From contig CP085689.1 of NCBI GenBank assembly GCA_020683205.1, positions 1,550,001 to 1,614,000 of the forward strand: 64,000 nucleotides of DNA. Direction: 5' to 3'. A model generated the notes under the pieces. That model did not search any database. It saw nothing but the letters and a program-made list of their open reading frames with translations, and was not told where the DNA came from. The position numbers were made by a program, and so were the translations under genes. The DNA is from Lentisphaerae bacterium WC36 (GTDB lineage Bacteria; Verrucomicrobiota; Lentisphaeria; Victivallales; SZUA-371). Positions within the stretch are counted from its first letter, which is position 1; every line of letters begins with the position of its first letter. Shown in pieces: positions 9,614 through 17,912 of the stretch.

Positions 9614-11050
9614 TTACTCTTCAGCGTCAGGCATATCAGCCTCGCTAAATTTTTTCGTTGTCCTAAATTCACCTAAATGTGGATGGAAAGATAAATAACA
9701 AATACCAATTTCTCCATTACGATTTTTTTCTACAATCAATTCTGTATTCAATCCAGTTTCTAAATCCTCTTCAGTCATATCTTTAGCTTTATCACGATCA
9801 CGATGCAAAAACATAACAATATCTGCATCCTGCTCGATTGCTCCGGATTCACGTAAGTTACTCAATTTAGGACGCGTAGTGCCTCCTGTAGGAGTTTTTT
9901 CTACCTCACGGTTTAACTGAGCTAAAACCACCACTGGTACTTCTAAATCTTTTGCCACTTTTTTAACAGTATTAGAAATTTCTGCTACTTCTTGCTGACG
10001 TCCATCAGTTCTATCAGAAACTTTCATTAACTGCAAATAATCAATAATAATTGCTTGAATATCATGCGCTGCTTTTAACCTTCTTGCTTTAGTCCTTAAT
10101 TCACTAGTAGTTAAGCCAGCAGTTTGATCAATAAAAATATTTGACTGCTGATAACGTGAAATAGCCTTAGTTAATCGCGTCATATCTGCATCTTTAAACG
10201 ATTTATCATAAAAAGAAGACTCAGAAACTTTTGCTTCAGCACATAATAACTTCTTAGTAATCTGTTCAGCGGTCATCTCTAAACTAAAAAATGCAACTGG
10301 GCGATTACTTTCAGTTAACGCAATATTTCGCAGTAAATTAAGAGCAAATGTTGTTTTACCAATTGACGGACGTGCTGCCAAAACAATCATTTCTCCAGGT
10401 TTTAAACCCACAATTAATTTATCTAAATAGTCAAAATGAGTTGGAATTCCAACCTCCATTTCGCCTTGTAAAATCTTTTGAATATTAGTAAAGGTTTCCT
10501 TCATTGTTTCTTGAATTGTCAGAATATCCTCTTTCACATGAGCATTTCTTACATTGAAAATATCACTTTCAATTTTTTCAACGAGTTCAGAAACTTCATG
10601 ATTATCCTCGTAACACATATTAATAGCGTTAACACAACTATTAATTAAATTACGCAGAATACTATACTCTCTAACCAGCTCGCACCAACCTTCAAGCGCA
10701 GCTGTTGTTGCAATTGACTCCATCAAATCCAATAGAGCCGAAGTACCCCCAATTTCATCAAGCTTGCCTAATTTTCTTAAGTAAGCTGTAACCATAATCG
10801 GATCAACCTGACGGTTGTTTTCCTCATAAACCTTTAAAATCGCTTCATAAATAGAACGATTCTTTAAAGAATAAAACACTTTAGAAGTGCCTAAAAGCTC
10901 CATAGCCTGATCAATACATGAATCAGGCTCTTTGAGCATCGCAGCAAGAATCGCCTTCTCTGCCACATCATCATGTGGAGTCGGACGATCCTCGCCTAAA
11001 AAGTCAGAAATTTTAATTCCTGTTGAATACTTTTTTTGTTCTTCAGCCAT
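9614..11050 (-). CDS. dnaB: replicative DNA helicase DnaB
   Basis: 478 residues from the ATG at 11050-11048, which overlaps the rplI stop in a TAATG arrangement (translational coupling). A longer reading to 11068 would invade rplI and is rejected. N-terminal DnaB domain (about 28-125, PHDDVAEKAILAAML), then the RecA-fold helicase: Walker A ARPSIGKTT (about 226-234), SLEMTAEQITKKL, Walker B AIIIDYLQLM, and the DnaB-specific RESGAIEQDADIV arginine-finger region. It unwinds DNA at the replication fork as a hexamer. Gene order rplI-dnaB is widely conserved. Confidence 0.96.
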   Translation of the reverse strand: MAEEQKKYSTGIKISDFLGEDRPTPHDDVAEKAILAAMLKEPDSCIDQAMELLGTSKVFYSLKNRSIYEAILKVYEENNRQVDPIMVTAYLRKLGKLDEIGGTSALLDLMESIATTAALEGWCELVREYSILRNLINSCVNAINMCYEDNHEVSELVEKIESDIFNVRNAHVKEDILTIQETMKETFTNIQKILQGEMEVGIPTHFDYLDKLIVGLKPGEMIVLAARPSIGKTTFALNLLRNIALTESNRPVAFFSLEMTAEQITKKLLCAEAKVSESSFYDKSFKDADMTRLTKAISRYQQSNIFIDQTAGLTTSELRTKARRLKAAHDIQAIIIDYLQLMKVSDRTDGRQQEVAEISNTVKKVAKDLEVPVVVLAQLNREVEKTPTGGTTRPKLSNLRESGAIEQDADIVMFLHRDRDKAKDMTEEDLETGLNTELIVEKNRNGEIGICYLSFHPHLGEFRTTKKFSEADMPDAEE

Positions 11051-11502
11051 TAGCCACGAACAACCCAAACTTTCACAGTCGCAGTAACTTGGCTGTGTAA
11101 TTTCACAACTACTTCGTAATTACCAAGTTCTTTAATGTGATCATCTAGTTTAATTGCATTGTGGTCAACGTTGATATCTTGCTCCGCAAGTTTCTCAGCA
11201 ATCATACGAGCAGTCACAGAACCGAATAAAACGTTATCTTCACTTGCTTGCATTGTAATGCTAACTTCTGCTTCATTAACTTTTGCTGCTAATGCTTCAG
11301 CAGCTTCTAATGCTTTCTTACGAGCAGCTTCAATTTGCTCTTTACGAGCTTCAATACGACGTAAAGCGCCTGCAGAAGCTTTTGTAGCCAAATCTTTCGG
11401 AATTAAATAGTTACGCGCGTAACCTGCTGCAACTCTTACTTCTTGACCCGCTAAACCTAAATTATCTACATCCTCTAAAAGGATTAATTTTACTGATGCC
11501 AT
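11050..11502 (-). CDS. rplI: 50S ribosomal protein bL9
   Basis: 150 residues. N-terminal rRNA-binding domain with the family signature GYARNYLIPKDLATKA (about 28-43), a long connecting helix rich in Ala/Glu/Lys, and a C-terminal domain with LFGSVTARMIAEKL. AAAGGAG lies upstream of the ATG. Located between rpsR (19 bases) and dnaB (1-base overlap) in the conserved S6-SSB-S18-L9 order. Confidence 0.97.
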   Translation of the reverse strand: MASVKLILLEDVDNLGLAGQEVRVAAGYARNYLIPKDLATKASAGALRRIEARKEQIEAARKKALEAAEALAAKVNEAEVSITMQASEDNVLFGSVTARMIAEKLAEQDINVDHNAIKLDDHIKELGNYEVVVKLHSQVTATVKVWVVRG

Positions 11503-11521
11503 TGTACATTCACTCCTTTAA

Positions 11522-11743
11522 TTACAGTACCAAACTAATGATTCTAGCTCTTTTTACTGCACCGCTAAGCATTTTTTGATGTCTTAAGCAAGTACCAGTA
11601 ATACGACGTGGTAAAATTTTACCATTTTCTGTTTGGAATTTCTTCAAAAGATCAGCATTTTTGAAGTCAATATAGTTTACTTTGTTTTCACAAAGTCTAC
11701 AAATTTTTGGAGTATTAACTCTTTTTTTTCTTCTAGGTGGCAT
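11522..11743 (-). CDS. rpsR: 30S ribosomal protein bS18
   Basis: 73 residues, a normal length. Contains the S18 signatures [19 protein letters not shown] and [17 protein letters not shown]. Two cysteines (CRLC) are retained, so this is a zinc-binding-type N-terminus. AAGGGAG precedes the ATG. It binds next to bS6 on the 30S platform; the rpsF-ssb-rpsR order is conserved. Confidence 0.97.
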   Translation of the reverse strand: MPPRRKKRVNTPKICRLCENKVNYIDFKNADLLKKFQTENGKILPRRITGTCLRHQKMLSGAVKRARIISLVL

Positions 11744-11809
11744 TTTCTATAGCTCCCTTCAAGTTTTATATTTATTATTGTTTATTATTTTATTTCTTAA
11801 AAATTATAT

Positions 11810-12388
11810 CTAAAACGGAATATCATCTTCAATATCGCTTGAATCAAACACATCAGGCATTGCAGGAGCTCCGCCTTTTGTCGCAAAATTTTGATTACCG
11901 AATGGACCAGAATTATTACTACTATTTTGTTGATTCGAAAACCCATTATTATTATCTGCGAATTGATTAGAGTTTGCTTGTTGCTGATTATTATTAAACT
12001 GGTTATTACTATAAGTATTATCAGCATTTACATTAGTTCCACTTGAAGCATTATTTCTATTACTCATAAATTGAACACGCTCTGCAACGACACGTAATCT
12101 TGAACGATTTTGTCCACTCTCACGATCTTGCCATTGATCTAACTGTAAACGACCTTCAACAAAAATAGCAGACCCTTTTTCCAAATAACGGCCACATGAT
12201 TCTGCTTGTTTTCCCCAAACAACAACATCAACAAAACAGGTCTCATCACGCTGTTCATTATTGCTTGATGTAAAACGACGATTTATTGCTAAACCCAAAT
12301 CACACACAGCCATTCCACTTGGCGTATGCCTTAAAGAAGGTTCTCTTGTTAGATTACCCATTAATAACACTTTATTTAAAGATGCCAT
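11810..12388 (-). CDS. ssb: single-stranded DNA-binding protein
   Basis: 192 residues. OB fold at about 1-110 (MASLNKVLLMGNLTREPSLR, FVDVVVWGKQAE, IFVEGRLQLDQW). A long Asn/Gln-rich linker follows (about 113-165), then the conserved acidic interaction tip DSSDIEDDIPF that recruits replication and repair proteins. Sits between rpsF and rpsR. The same DDIPF tip occurs in the phage DUF669 protein at 59.2-59.9 kb. Confidence 0.96.
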   Translation of the reverse strand: MASLNKVLLMGNLTREPSLRHTPSGMAVCDLGLAINRRFTSSNNEQRDETCFVDVVVWGKQAESCGRYLEKGSAIFVEGRLQLDQWQDRESGQNRSRLRVVAERVQFMSNRNNASSGTNVNADNTYSNNQFNNNQQQANSNQFADNNNGFSNQQNSSNNSGPFGNQNFATKGGAPAMPDVFDSSDIEDDIPF

Positions 12389-12447
12389 TTTGATTTCTCC
12401 GTTTACGGTAAACTTTCCGTTAAATTTTACTCACTAATGATTAAAAA

Positions 12448-12780
12448 TTAATCTTCGTCAGAGTTATAATCACCAGCAACAATCATATCATCTGGACGAT
12501 CGAAAACGATTGTCATATCTCTTAATACACGCTCATCATGTTTGAATTGTGTACTGATATCTTTTACTTTGTCTGCATCTAAAGTGAAAATAAAGTTTAA
12601 GTATAAACCAGCTTTACGCTTGTTAATTTCACGAGCAAATTGTTTACGACCCATAACTGTAGATTCTTCAACAGAACCACCCCATCCTTCTAATAATTCA
12701 GTTAGCTCTTTTGTAAAAGCTTTACCTTCGTCATCTACTAGACGTACATCTAGAATAAATACAGATTCATACTTTTTCAA
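12448..12780 (-). CDS. rpsF: 30S ribosomal protein bS6
   Basis: 110 residues starting MKKYESVFILD, as is usual for S6. The start is a TTG at 12780-12778, placed 8 bases after GGAGG; reading the frame from 12795 would put the ribosome site inside the gene and is rejected. Includes ESTVMGRKQFAREINKRKAGLYLNFIF, the S6 core that pairs with bS18. First gene of the rpsF-ssb-rpsR-rplI-dnaB run. Confidence 0.95.
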   Translation of the reverse strand: MKKYESVFILDVRLVDDEGKAFTKELTELLEGWGGSVEESTVMGRKQFAREINKRKAGLYLNFIFTLDADKVKDISTQFKHDERVLRDMTIVFDRPDDMIVAGDYNSDED

Positions 12781-12820
12781 AATTGAATCCTCCAAAATTT
12801 AATTTATTATAATTTATTTA

Positions 12821-13438
12821 CTATTTTTCATTATCTTCGGAATTGCTCTCAGAATAATCAATTCCATTATATTGATTCATTGCTTGGCTCACGCCTCTTG
12901 CTAAGATCAATTTTATTGCTTCACAACAACCTTTTTTTACTTCTAAAAAAATTTTTTCTTCATCTGAGGTAAAATCTCCCAGCACAAAATCAACTTGTTG
13001 TGTACGTTCTTCTGAGTTAACGCCGATTCTTAATCGAGCAAAATTACTGCTATTTATTTCTTGAATAACTGATTCAACTCCGTTATGACCGCCACTACTA
13101 CCTTTTTGTTTAATTCTAATTTTACCTAATGGTAAATCAGTATCATCGTAAACCAAAAGCACTTCTTCCGGCAATAACTTCTCTTTTTTGATTAATAAAC
13201 TTAAGGCTTTACCGCTTAAGTTCATAAAAGTTAAAGGCTTTTGTAAAAATATTTTCTGTCCTCTAAACTTTCCAGTGAAAAGAAAACTTGAAAAAATATG
13301 TCGCTCAATAAAATTTGTTTTTAATTCACTCAAAAACTGATCAATTATCATAAAGCCTGCATTATGCCTAGTATTTTTATATTCATCACCAGGATTCCCA
13401 AGCCCTACTATAACTTTAATTTTTTGAATATTTCGCAT
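12821..13438 (-). CDS. pth: peptidyl-tRNA hydrolase
   Basis: 205 residues. It cleaves peptidyl-tRNA released by stalled ribosomes. Visible active-site elements are VGLGNPGDEYKNTRHNAG with catalytic His25, KPLTFMNLSG with Asn73, VYDDTDLPLGKIRIK (about 97-111) and SSGGHNGVESVI. Slightly longer than usual because of a charged Asn/Glu/Asp C-terminal tail. Directly downstream of rplY, a common arrangement. Confidence 0.95.
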   Translation of the reverse strand: MRNIQKIKVIVGLGNPGDEYKNTRHNAGFMIIDQFLSELKTNFIERHIFSSFLFTGKFRGQKIFLQKPLTFMNLSGKALSLLIKKEKLLPEEVLLVYDDTDLPLGKIRIKQKGSSGGHNGVESVIQEINSSNFARLRIGVNSEERTQQVDFVLGDFTSDEEKIFLEVKKGCCEAIKLILARGVSQAMNQYNGIDYSESNSEDNEK

Positions 13439-13467
13439 ATATCTTCTTGAATCAAGTCTAAAATTTA

Positions 13468-13749
13468 TTACTCAGCAGTTTGAAAGTCGATATGCACTTG
13501 AACATCGCGTAAGTAGTCAACTTGTACCTCTTTCACGAATGCAGTGATTTTCTTATCGCCATCAACTAAAACAACTTGCTCTGGACGACTTTCTTTATTA
13601 GCCATCAACCATTCATTAACTGAAACAGTAATATTTTGAGATTCGTTACCTTTACTATAAAGAACTGCAGGAACTTTGCCTTCTTTACGCAATCTTCTGT
13701 TGGCATTTTTGCCTGTCTGAGTTCTTGACTCAATCTTTAATTCGAACAT
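13468..13749 (-). CDS. rplY: 50S ribosomal protein bL25, short form
   Basis: 93 residues. Matches the short L25 family (without the CTC extension), with the segments SRTQTGKNANRRLRKEGKVP and KEVQVDYLRDVQVHIDF. It binds 5S rRNA. AAGGAA precedes the ATG. Lies between prs and pth, an order shared with many bacteria. Confidence 0.93.
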   Translation of the reverse strand: MFELKIESRTQTGKNANRRLRKEGKVPAVLYSKGNESQNITVSVNEWLMANKESRPEQVVLVDGDKKITAFVKEVQVDYLRDVQVHIDFQTAE

Positions 13750-13806
13750 TTTAATTTCCTTATTTTATATTTTTAATTAAATATCTATTCTTCTTTTTAC
13801 GAAAAA

Positions 13807-14757
13807 TTATGAATAATTAAACAGTGTTGATACCGATCGACCTTCATTAATACGACGAATCGCTTCTCCCAGTAGTGGAGCAATACTTAATTGAATTACC
13901 TTATTATCTGTATCAGCGTCAAACTTAACACCATTAGTTGTTACCATTTCTTTAATAATTTCAGAATTTTTAATTCTTTCAACACCAGCATCATTTAACA
14001 AGCAATGTGATACTGCAACATAAATATCACCAGCGCCAGCTTTCTTTAACTGCTCAGCAGCACCTAACAGTGTTCCAGCAGTTGATGTTAAATCGTCAGT
14101 AATTACACAAGTACGACCAGCAACATCACCAACTAAATGAGATGACTCAACACTTTCAGCATCAATGCGACGTTTTGCGACAACCGCTAAACCTGCATCT
14201 AATTTCATCGCATAAGCATTTGCCATTTTTACACTTCCAGAATCTGGAGCTACTACAACTGCATTCTTACCTAATTTTTCCTTTAAGTAAGGCACAATTA
14301 CTGGAGCTGCATATAAGTGGTCTACTGGAATATCAAAGAATCCTTGAATTTGCTGTGAATGCAAATCCATTGTAATAATACGATCAACACCAGCAGTCAC
14401 TAAAAGATTAGCAACCAATTTACTTGTAATTGGCACTCTTGGACGATCTTTACGATCCTGACGAGCATAGCCATAAAATGGCAACACTGCAGTAATTCTT
14501 GCTGCAGAAGCACGTTTTGCCGCATCAATCATAATTAACAATTCCATCAAATTGTCATTCGTTGGCGAAGATGTTGGCTGAATAATATAGACATCAGCTC
14601 TTCTGATATTTTCTTTGTATTGCACAAAAATTTCACCATCTGGAAATCTTGAAATTTCAATATCTCCTAACGGCATCTCTAGATAGTCTGCGATTTCTTG
14701 TGCTAGTTGCGGATTAGATGTCCCTGAATATACACGAATATTTTTTGGCATTGCCAT
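13807..14757 (-). CDS. prs: ribose-phosphate pyrophosphokinase
   Basis: 316 residues. Makes PRPP from ribose 5-phosphate and ATP for nucleotide, His and Trp synthesis. Motifs are SRFPDGEIFVQ (about 38-47), YGYARQDRKDRPRVPI (the flexible-loop/ATP region), VVAPDSGSVKMANAYA, and the PRPP loop VITDDLTSTAGTLL. ATG 14757 follows AAGGAAAT; the ATG two codons later is also possible. It is the first gene of the leftward block ending in bamA. Confidence 0.96.
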   Translation of the reverse strand: MAMPKNIRVYSGTSNPQLAQEIADYLEMPLGDIEISRFPDGEIFVQYKENIRRADVYIIQPTSSPTNDNLMELLIMIDAAKRASAARITAVLPFYGYARQDRKDRPRVPITSKLVANLLVTAGVDRIITMDLHSQQIQGFFDIPVDHLYAAPVIVPYLKEKLGKNAVVVAPDSGSVKMANAYAMKLDAGLAVVAKRRIDAESVESSHLVGDVAGRTCVITDDLTSTAGTLLGAAEQLKKAGAGDIYVAVSHCLLNDAGVERIKNSEIIKEMVTTNGVKFDADTDNKVIQLSIAPLLGEAIRRINEGRSVSTLFNYS

Positions 14758-15191
14758 ATTTCCTTAAATTGTACCCTTTTAAAATTTTTAATCTATAATT
14801 TTATCTTTTCAAACACTACAAAAGCTTTAATCTTATTAATTAAGCAATCATCATTTAAAAAAGATATCCAGGATACAATTTTCCAAACACAGCAATCTTT
14901 TATTGAAGATCAACTAAAGATTAGAAACAACTCAGATATTTAGTTAAATGAAACCTATCGGTTGAGTCAACTACCGAAGTAATTTTCCCAAATCCACTAG
15001 CTAAAATTGCTATCTCAATTGGATTGAGGCTTCTGTATTTTATTCAAATACTCTTGAAATATAATCACTTTTTCTCATATTTCAAACTTTATTCTCAAAA
15101 ATTTATTATTTATTTGTATTTAATTAGCTTTTGTATTATATTAACCTCACTTTGTTACATAAAATGTAATTAAAATAGGGATTATTTTAAA
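14758..15191. other. 434-base divergent intergenic region
   Basis: Lies between divergent prs and the GH3 gene, so it should hold both promoters; none is clear enough to assign. A short hairpin CTCAAT-TGG-ATTGAG lies at 15014-15028. On the minus strand 14921-15043 is open for about 40 codons without a start codon (contains NPIEIAILASGFGK), possibly a worn gene remnant. An inverted repeat TTACAT-AAA-ATGTAA at 15155-15169 sits just before the GH3 start. Confidence 0.4.
15155..15169. promoter_or_regulatory. inverted repeat, possible operator of the GH3 gene
   Basis: TTACAT-AAA-ATGTAA, two perfect 6-base arms 3 bases apart, ending 22 bases before the GH3 ATG. Its place suggests a repressor site, but the arms are AT-rich and could be chance. 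Confidence 0.3.
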
Positions 15192-17834
15192 ATGAAAATT
15201 ATGAAAAATTTATCGTCAATGAGTCTTTTTTTACTATTAATTAGTGGAAATAGTCTACTTGGAAATGTTCAAAACGACAAACAAAATACAAAACGGCAAA
15301 AAGACACCGAAGTCACTTCTTTAATAAAAAAAATGACTTTAGAGGAAAAAATCAAGCTGCTTGGTGGTGCTGGATTACGAACTCAACGTATCGAAAGATT
15401 ATCTATTCCAGAAGTCTATATGGCTGATGGTCCAATGGGAATTCGAGGAAAAAAAGCCACTGCCTTAGTAGCAACTATTGGCTTAACTGCTTCTTGGAAT
15501 AAAAAATTATCTTATTTATATGGCGACATTGTTGGTCGTGAATGTCGAGCCTATGATATTGGCTTTATTCTCGGACCAGCAGTTAATATTTACCGTTTAC
15601 CGCAAAATGGTCGCAACTTTGAATATATGGGCGAAGATCCATATCTAGCCAGCAAACTTGTTGTTCCAATGATCAATGGAATTCAAAAAAATAATGTTAT
15701 TGCAACACTAAAACATTTTGTAGCAAATAATCAAGATTTTGACCGACATCGTGGAAACAGTATTGTTTCTGAGCGTGCCTTGCGTGAAATTTATTTACCT
15801 GCATTTAAAGCAGGAGTGGTTGAAGCAAAAGTTGGCGCAATAATGACAGCTTACAATCACATAAATGGCGAACATGCTAGCGGTCATAGATTATTGACTA
15901 ATGATATTTTACGAAAAGAATGGGGATTTTCAGGCATACTGATGTCTGACTGGGGAGGAACTTATCATGCACTACCAATGCTAAAATACGGCATTGATCT
16001 TGAAATGGGACACGCAAAACGTTATAAAGCAAAAAATATTAAAAAACTTTTAGCGGAATATAAAATTTCGATATTTAATATTGATCAACATGTCTACAAT
16101 ATTATTAATACTTGCAAAAAATTTGGTGTATATAGTTACAGTTTTAAACATTTAAAAGATAAATTAAAATCAAAAAATAATGATGAAGTCATTCCAATTT
16201 TGATAAATGATAAATCAAAAGTCACACCATCGAAGAAAATTGATTTTATAAAAAATCACAATCAAGCATTGCAAATTGCTCGCGAATCTGTGGTATTATT
16301 AAAAAATGACAATAATTTTTTACCACTAGATAAAAACATCTCTCAGAAAATGGTTATAGTTGGTCGAAATGCCTTAAATACTCCATCAAGTGGTGGCGGA
16401 GCCGCAAATATTGAGCCATATCGCTATATAGATAATTTTACTGCAATTAAAAATGCGTTTCCAAATGCTAGTATTGAATATGTTGAATTAAATCCATTAA
16501 CTAAGTTTTTAAATACCAAAAACATTCCACAACGCCAATGGCAATTCAGGGTATTTAAAAACAGTGATCTAACAGCAAAAAATATTATTTTTGAGCAAAG
16601 TTTATCAAAAATAGATGATAAAATTAATATTTCAGAAAATATCAAAAAAAATCGCTATAACATTGCTCAATGGTCAACTAATTTTATTTGCGACGAGGAT
16701 AAAACCTTGACTATTGCAGTTAATTGTGAAACTCTTTTTAGGGTCAAGATTAATGGCAAAATTATTTTAGATAAATGGTTAAATCGTAAATATTTACCTG
16801 CAGTTTATGATTATTTTGGTGAAAATTTTGCGGTAAACTATGATTTTAAGGCAAATAAAAAATACCATGTATCAATTGAAACAAGCGGTAAAACTTCATG
16901 GAGTAAAGTTCCAAACCAATATCAACTTCGTGCAAATATTGGTGTGTTACCATCTTTAAAAACAGAAAAAAATAAAGTCGCAAAAAGTGATATTGTTATT
17001 GCTTGTATAGGATTAAATTCGTTTATTGAGGGCGAAGGTCATGATCGTGACTTTGAGCTACCTGATTCAGAAGAAAAAATTATTAAACTTGCGACAAAAT
17101 TGAATAAAAATGTAATTACGGTTATTAATGCTGGAGGCGGAGTGCGTATGACCAACTGGGTTGGTGATACAAAGGCAGTGCTAATGGCGTGGTATCAGGG
17201 ACAAATTGGTGGTCAAGCAACAGCAGAAATACTTAACGGAACAGTTAATCCATCTGCTAAATTACCAATATCAATAGAAAAAGAATGGCAAGATTCTGCG
17301 GCATATGGTTCTTATGATGCTAAAAATAACACAAAAGTAACTTATAATACTATGGTGGGTAGTTATCATGAACCAGTTCCAGAGTATTATAAAGAGGGGA
17401 TTTTTGTCGGATACCGTCATTTCGACAAAAACAAAATTGCTCCACTATTTGAATTTGGTTATGGTTTATCATATAGCAATTTCACTTATTCAAATGTTAA
17501 AATTAGTGCCAAAGAAATTTCTAAAGAACAAACATTAACAGTTAATTGCGACATTACTAACGATAGCAACCATGCTGGGTCTGAAGTTGTTCAATTATAT
17601 ATTAATGATGAAAAATGCCGCGTAACTCGTCCAGTTAAAGAATTAAAAGGATTTGAAAAGGTTTACTTAAAACCACATGAAACAAAAACTGTTAAATTTC
17701 AAATCACAGTTAAAGATTTGCAATTCTTTGATGAACTGTACAAACAATGGGTTGCAGAAAATGGTAAGTTTAATATTTTAATTGGCGCAAGTTCTCGTGA
17801 TATAAAACTAAAAGAGTCATTCAAGTTAAAATAG
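15192..17834 (+). CDS. secreted glycoside hydrolase family 3 with PA14-like insert
   Basis: 880 residues. GH3 enzymes remove terminal beta-glucosyl, xylosyl or related sugars. Signal peptide at about 1-24. GH3 N-terminal barrel (about 45-300) with KHFVANNQDFDRHRGNS and the nucleophile Asp253 in ILMSDWGGTYHA. The GH3 C-terminal alpha/beta domain (about 360-700) is split by a PA14-like insertion (about 445-600), a carbohydrate-contacting module found in GH3 beta-glucosidases. A C-terminal Fn3-like domain contains GSEVVQLYIND. The acid/base candidate is in NSFIEGEGHDRDFELP. The ribosome site is poor (TAGGGA is rather far). The gene converges with a GH31 gene across a shared terminator. The sugar specificity is not evident. 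Confidence 0.92.
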   Translation: MKIMKNLSSMSLFLLLISGNSLLGNVQNDKQNTKRQKDTEVTSLIKKMTLEEKIKLLGGAGLRTQRIERLSIPEVYMADGPMGIRGKKATALVATIGLTASWNKKLSYLYGDIVGRECRAYDIGFILGPAVNIYRLPQNGRNFEYMGEDPYLASKLVVPMINGIQKNNVIATLKHFVANNQDFDRHRGNSIVSERALREIYLPAFKAGVVEAKVGAIMTAYNHINGEHASGHRLLTNDILRKEWGFSGILMSDWGGTYHALPMLKYGIDLEMGHAKRYKAKNIKKLLAEYKISIFNIDQHVYNIINTCKKFGVYSYSFKHLKDKLKSKNNDEVIPILINDKSKVTPSKKIDFIKNHNQALQIARESVVLLKNDNNFLPLDKNISQKMVIVGRNALNTPSSGGGAANIEPYRYIDNFTAIKNAFPNASIEYVELNPLTKFLNTKNIPQRQWQFRVFKNSDLTAKNIIFEQSLSKIDDKINISENIKKNRYNIAQWSTNFICDEDKTLTIAVNCETLFRVKINGKIILDKWLNRKYLPAVYDYFGENFAVNYDFKANKKYHVSIETSGKTSWSKVPNQYQLRANIGVLPSLKTEKNKVAKSDIVIACIGLNSFIEGEGHDRDFELPDSEEKIIKLATKLNKNVITVINAGGGVRMTNWVGDTKAVLMAWYQGQIGGQATAEILNGTVNPSAKLPISIEKEWQDSAAYGSYDAKNNTKVTYNTMVGSYHEPVPEYYKEGIFVGYRHFDKNKIAPLFEFGYGLSYSNFTYSNVKISAKEISKEQTLTVNCDITNDSNHAGSEVVQLYINDEKCRVTRPVKELKGFEKVYLKPHETKTVKFQITVKDLQFFDELYKQWVAENGKFNILIGASSRDIKLKESFKLK

Positions 17835-17857
17835 TAAAAGAGATAAAAGTTGAGTGC

Positions 17858-17894
17858 AAAAAAAGCGTTACAATTTAAATTGTAACGCTTTTTT
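17858..17894. terminator. bidirectional terminator between GH3 and GH31
   Basis: Perfect long palindrome AAGCGTTACAATTT / AAATTGTAACGCTT flanked by A-run and T-run. It serves the converging GH3 and GH31 genes. Confidence 0.9.
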
Positions 17895-17912
17895 AAAATT
17901 ATAAAATGGTGA

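Noticed and set aside
11048-11068. Longer DnaB start at 11068
   Set aside because: It would read into rplI; the TAATG overlap gives a normal DnaB start.
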